Shown here: piece by piece, positions 13,103 through 14,200 of the stretch
How the letters are laid out: each line of letters opens with the position of its first letter
Numbering within the stretch: the stretch's first letter is position 1
From: DASQFI01 sp035633215
GTDB taxonomy: Bacteria > Acidobacteriota > Vicinamibacteria > Vicinamibacterales > SCN-69-37
Direction of reading: 5' to 3'
NCBI GenBank assembly: GCA_035633215.1
Contig: DASQFI010000070.1
Span: 1 to 14,200, forward strand
DNA length: 14,200 nt
The notes under the pieces: model-generated
Databases searched by the model: none
Told to the model about the DNA's origin: nothing
What the model saw: the letters and a program-made list of their open reading frames with translations, nothing else
Program-made: the position numbers and the translations under genes

Positions 13103-14140
13103 ATGCGGATTCGCGTGCGTACCGCCCTCGTCAGCTTGGCCGTGCTCGTCGTGCTGCTTGTGTTGGGCGGCATCACCGCCACGGGATGGGAGGTCGTCCT
13201 CGGACCCAAGGCGCGGGCGACCACCAGCCGGACGTTCGATGTCACGCAGGCGCGGCTCGCGCGCGGGAAGTACCTCGTCGAAGGCCCGGCCGCCTGCTTC
13301 CACTGCCACTCCGAGCACGACTTCTCGAGTCCGGACTATCCGATCATCGAGGCCAAAAAGGGCGCGGGGTGGGTGATGCCGATTCCGGAGCTCAACAACA
13401 TTCCCGCGCGCAACATCACGCCCGACCAGGAGACCGGAATCGGCGCGTGGACGGACGACCAGATCGCGCGCGCGGTTCGCGAAGGCGTGAGGCGCGACGA
13501 CACCGCGCTGTTCCCGGTGATGCCGTACCTCGAGTTCGCCACGCTGGACGACGAAGATGTCGCGTCAATCGTCGTGTATCTGCGCAGCATCCCAGCGGTG
13601 CGCAACCTCCTGCCCGCGCGTCAGCTGCCGTTCCCGCTCGAGTACATCGCGCGCACGATTCCCAAGCCGGTCGCCCAGCCGCAGCCGTCGCATCCGTCGG
13701 CCACGCCCGAGGATCGCGGCAAGTACCTCGTCACGGTCGCTTCATGCCAGGCCTGTCACACCGCCGCCGACGATTCCGGACAGCCGATTGCGGGGCTGGA
13801 GTTCGGCGGCGGCGGCAAATTCAACGACCTTGGCAAGGACGGGCAAGCGGTCTTCAGCATGAACATCACGCAGGACGCGTCCGGGCTCCAGCACTACGAT
13901 GAGGCGCTCTTCATTCAGGCGCTCCGCACGGGGCAGGTCGCGACGCGCAAGCTGAACGGCATCATGCCGTTTCAGTTCTTCCGCAACATGACCGACGACG
14001 ACATTCGCGACATGTGGGCGTATCTGAAGTCGCGTCCGCCCGTGAAGCACCGCATCACGAACACCGATCCGCCGACGCTGTGCCCGCTGTGCAATCAGCG
14101 ACACGGGTTGGGAGACTTGAATGTGAGAAGAACCAATTAA
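13103..14140 (+). CDS. Two-haem c-type cytochrome, membrane-anchored or exported
   Basis: This 345-residue protein has an N-terminal hydrophobic segment (about residues 8-27) that is either an uncleaved anchor or a signal peptide. Two cytochrome c domains follow, with haem-binding CFHCH (65-69) and CQACH (215-219). Their likely distal methionine ligands are M140 in FPVMPYLEF and M288 in GIMPFQFF. Each domain opens with the RGKYLV phrase. It should carry electrons in the periplasm. The layout resembles diheme cytochromes that serve as subunits of periplasmic dehydrogenases, but no dehydrogenase gene is in view. The C-terminus has an extra CPLCNQRHG with C327, C330 and H334, which lacks the CxxCH needed for standard haem attachment and may bind metal or be vestigial. 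The start is supported by AGGAG (13092-13096) 6 bases before the ATG. Confidence 0.9.
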   Translation: MRIRVRTALVSLAVLVVLLVLGGITATGWEVVLGPKARATTSRTFDVTQARLARGKYLVEGPAACFHCHSEHDFSSPDYPIIEAKKGAGWVMPIPELNNIPARNITPDQETGIGAWTDDQIARAVREGVRRDDTALFPVMPYLEFATLDDEDVASIVVYLRSIPAVRNLLPARQLPFPLEYIARTIPKPVAQPQPSHPSATPEDRGKYLVTVASCQACHTAADDSGQPIAGLEFGGGGKFNDLGKDGQAVFSMNITQDASGLQHYDEALFIQALRTGQVATRKLNGIMPFQFFRNMTDDDIRDMWAYLKSRPPVKHRITNTDPPTLCPLCNQRHGLGDLNVRRTN

Positions 14141-14176
14141 CTTGGAACTCAGAACTTAGAACTCAGAACTGAAGAG
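14141..14176. repeat. Heptad repeat, GAACTGA family, one arm only
   Basis: Directly after the cytochrome stop codon lie units AACTCAG, AACTTAG, AACTCAG and AACTGAA in tandem. The 25 bases at 14146-14170 match the complement of 3155-3179 in the earlier element at 23 positions, differing only by C for G at two equivalent sites. No complementary right arm is seen before the window ends at 14200; it could lie beyond, or the element may be single-armed. As elsewhere in the window, it sits at a gene 3' end. Confidence 0.7.
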
Positions 14177-14200
14177 CTGGACGTCAGGAACGCGCTGTCA

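Noticed and set aside
12905..13318. N-terminal extension of the DUF4097 reading frame to 13318
   Set aside because: The extension has no family features, runs antisense through the cytochrome c start, and is made unnecessary by the ATG at 12904 with AGGAG and a signal segment.
14081..14105. Third haem c site in the cytochrome
   Set aside because: CPLCNQRHG has histidine three residues after the second cysteine's neighbour position rather than directly after it, so it does not meet the CxxCH rule.

Overview
The window is GC-rich, densely coded bacterial chromosome. The gene content fits an Acidobacteriota genome, most likely Vicinamibacteria (former subgroup 6): large secreted M14 and M28 peptidases with glycine/arginine-rich inserts, DUF5666 and DUF4097 surface proteins, a two-haem cytochrome c, and AT-leaning heptad repeats between genes. 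This placement is inferred from style and protein families; no rRNA or marker gene is present. I see no tRNA, rRNA, CRISPR array, transposase, integrase or phage gene.

Layout. Positions 1-2111 hold the 3' part of a secreted M14 carboxypeptidase-like gene. A long heptad-built inverted repeat (2112-2353) separates it from a CPBP-family membrane protease (2354-3091). A second heptad element (3092-3180) lies between that gene and a convergent M28 aminopeptidase (3186-4919, minus). A divergent two-gene unit follows: a 95-residue protein of unknown function coupled by a 4-base overlap to a nitrilase-family amidohydrolase (4963-6140). A third heptad-type element (about 6102-6193) separates the nitrilase from a convergent DUF5666 lipoprotein (6194-7516, minus).

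Positions 7694-11181 form a compact minus-strand operon. In transcription order it encodes a Sfp-type phosphopantetheinyl transferase, a metallophosphoesterase, an ATP-grasp ligase related to D-Ala-D-Ala ligase, and a DUF1223 thioredoxin-fold exported protein. Divergent from it is a discrete malonyl-CoA:ACP acyltransferase (11245-12108) whose sequence looks closer to the free-standing acyltransferases of trans-AT polyketide synthases than to ordinary FabD. A transferase that activates carrier proteins next to one that loads them suggests a shared role in acyl-carrier chemistry, but no synthase or carrier protein is in view. The acyltransferase gene overlaps tail to tail with a DUF4097 beta-solenoid protein (12095-12904, minus). 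A regulatory-looking gap with paired hairpins and a possible operator leads to a two-haem cytochrome c (13103-14140), followed by another copy of the second heptad family at the window edge.

The most unusual signal is the set of intergenic elements built from about 7-base units arranged as inverted repeats. At least three sequence variants share the same design. They sit at gene 3' ends, including two of the three convergent junctions, and in two places they appear to supply the adjacent gene with its start codon or its last codons. The rest is an ordinary chromosomal region with recognisable families.
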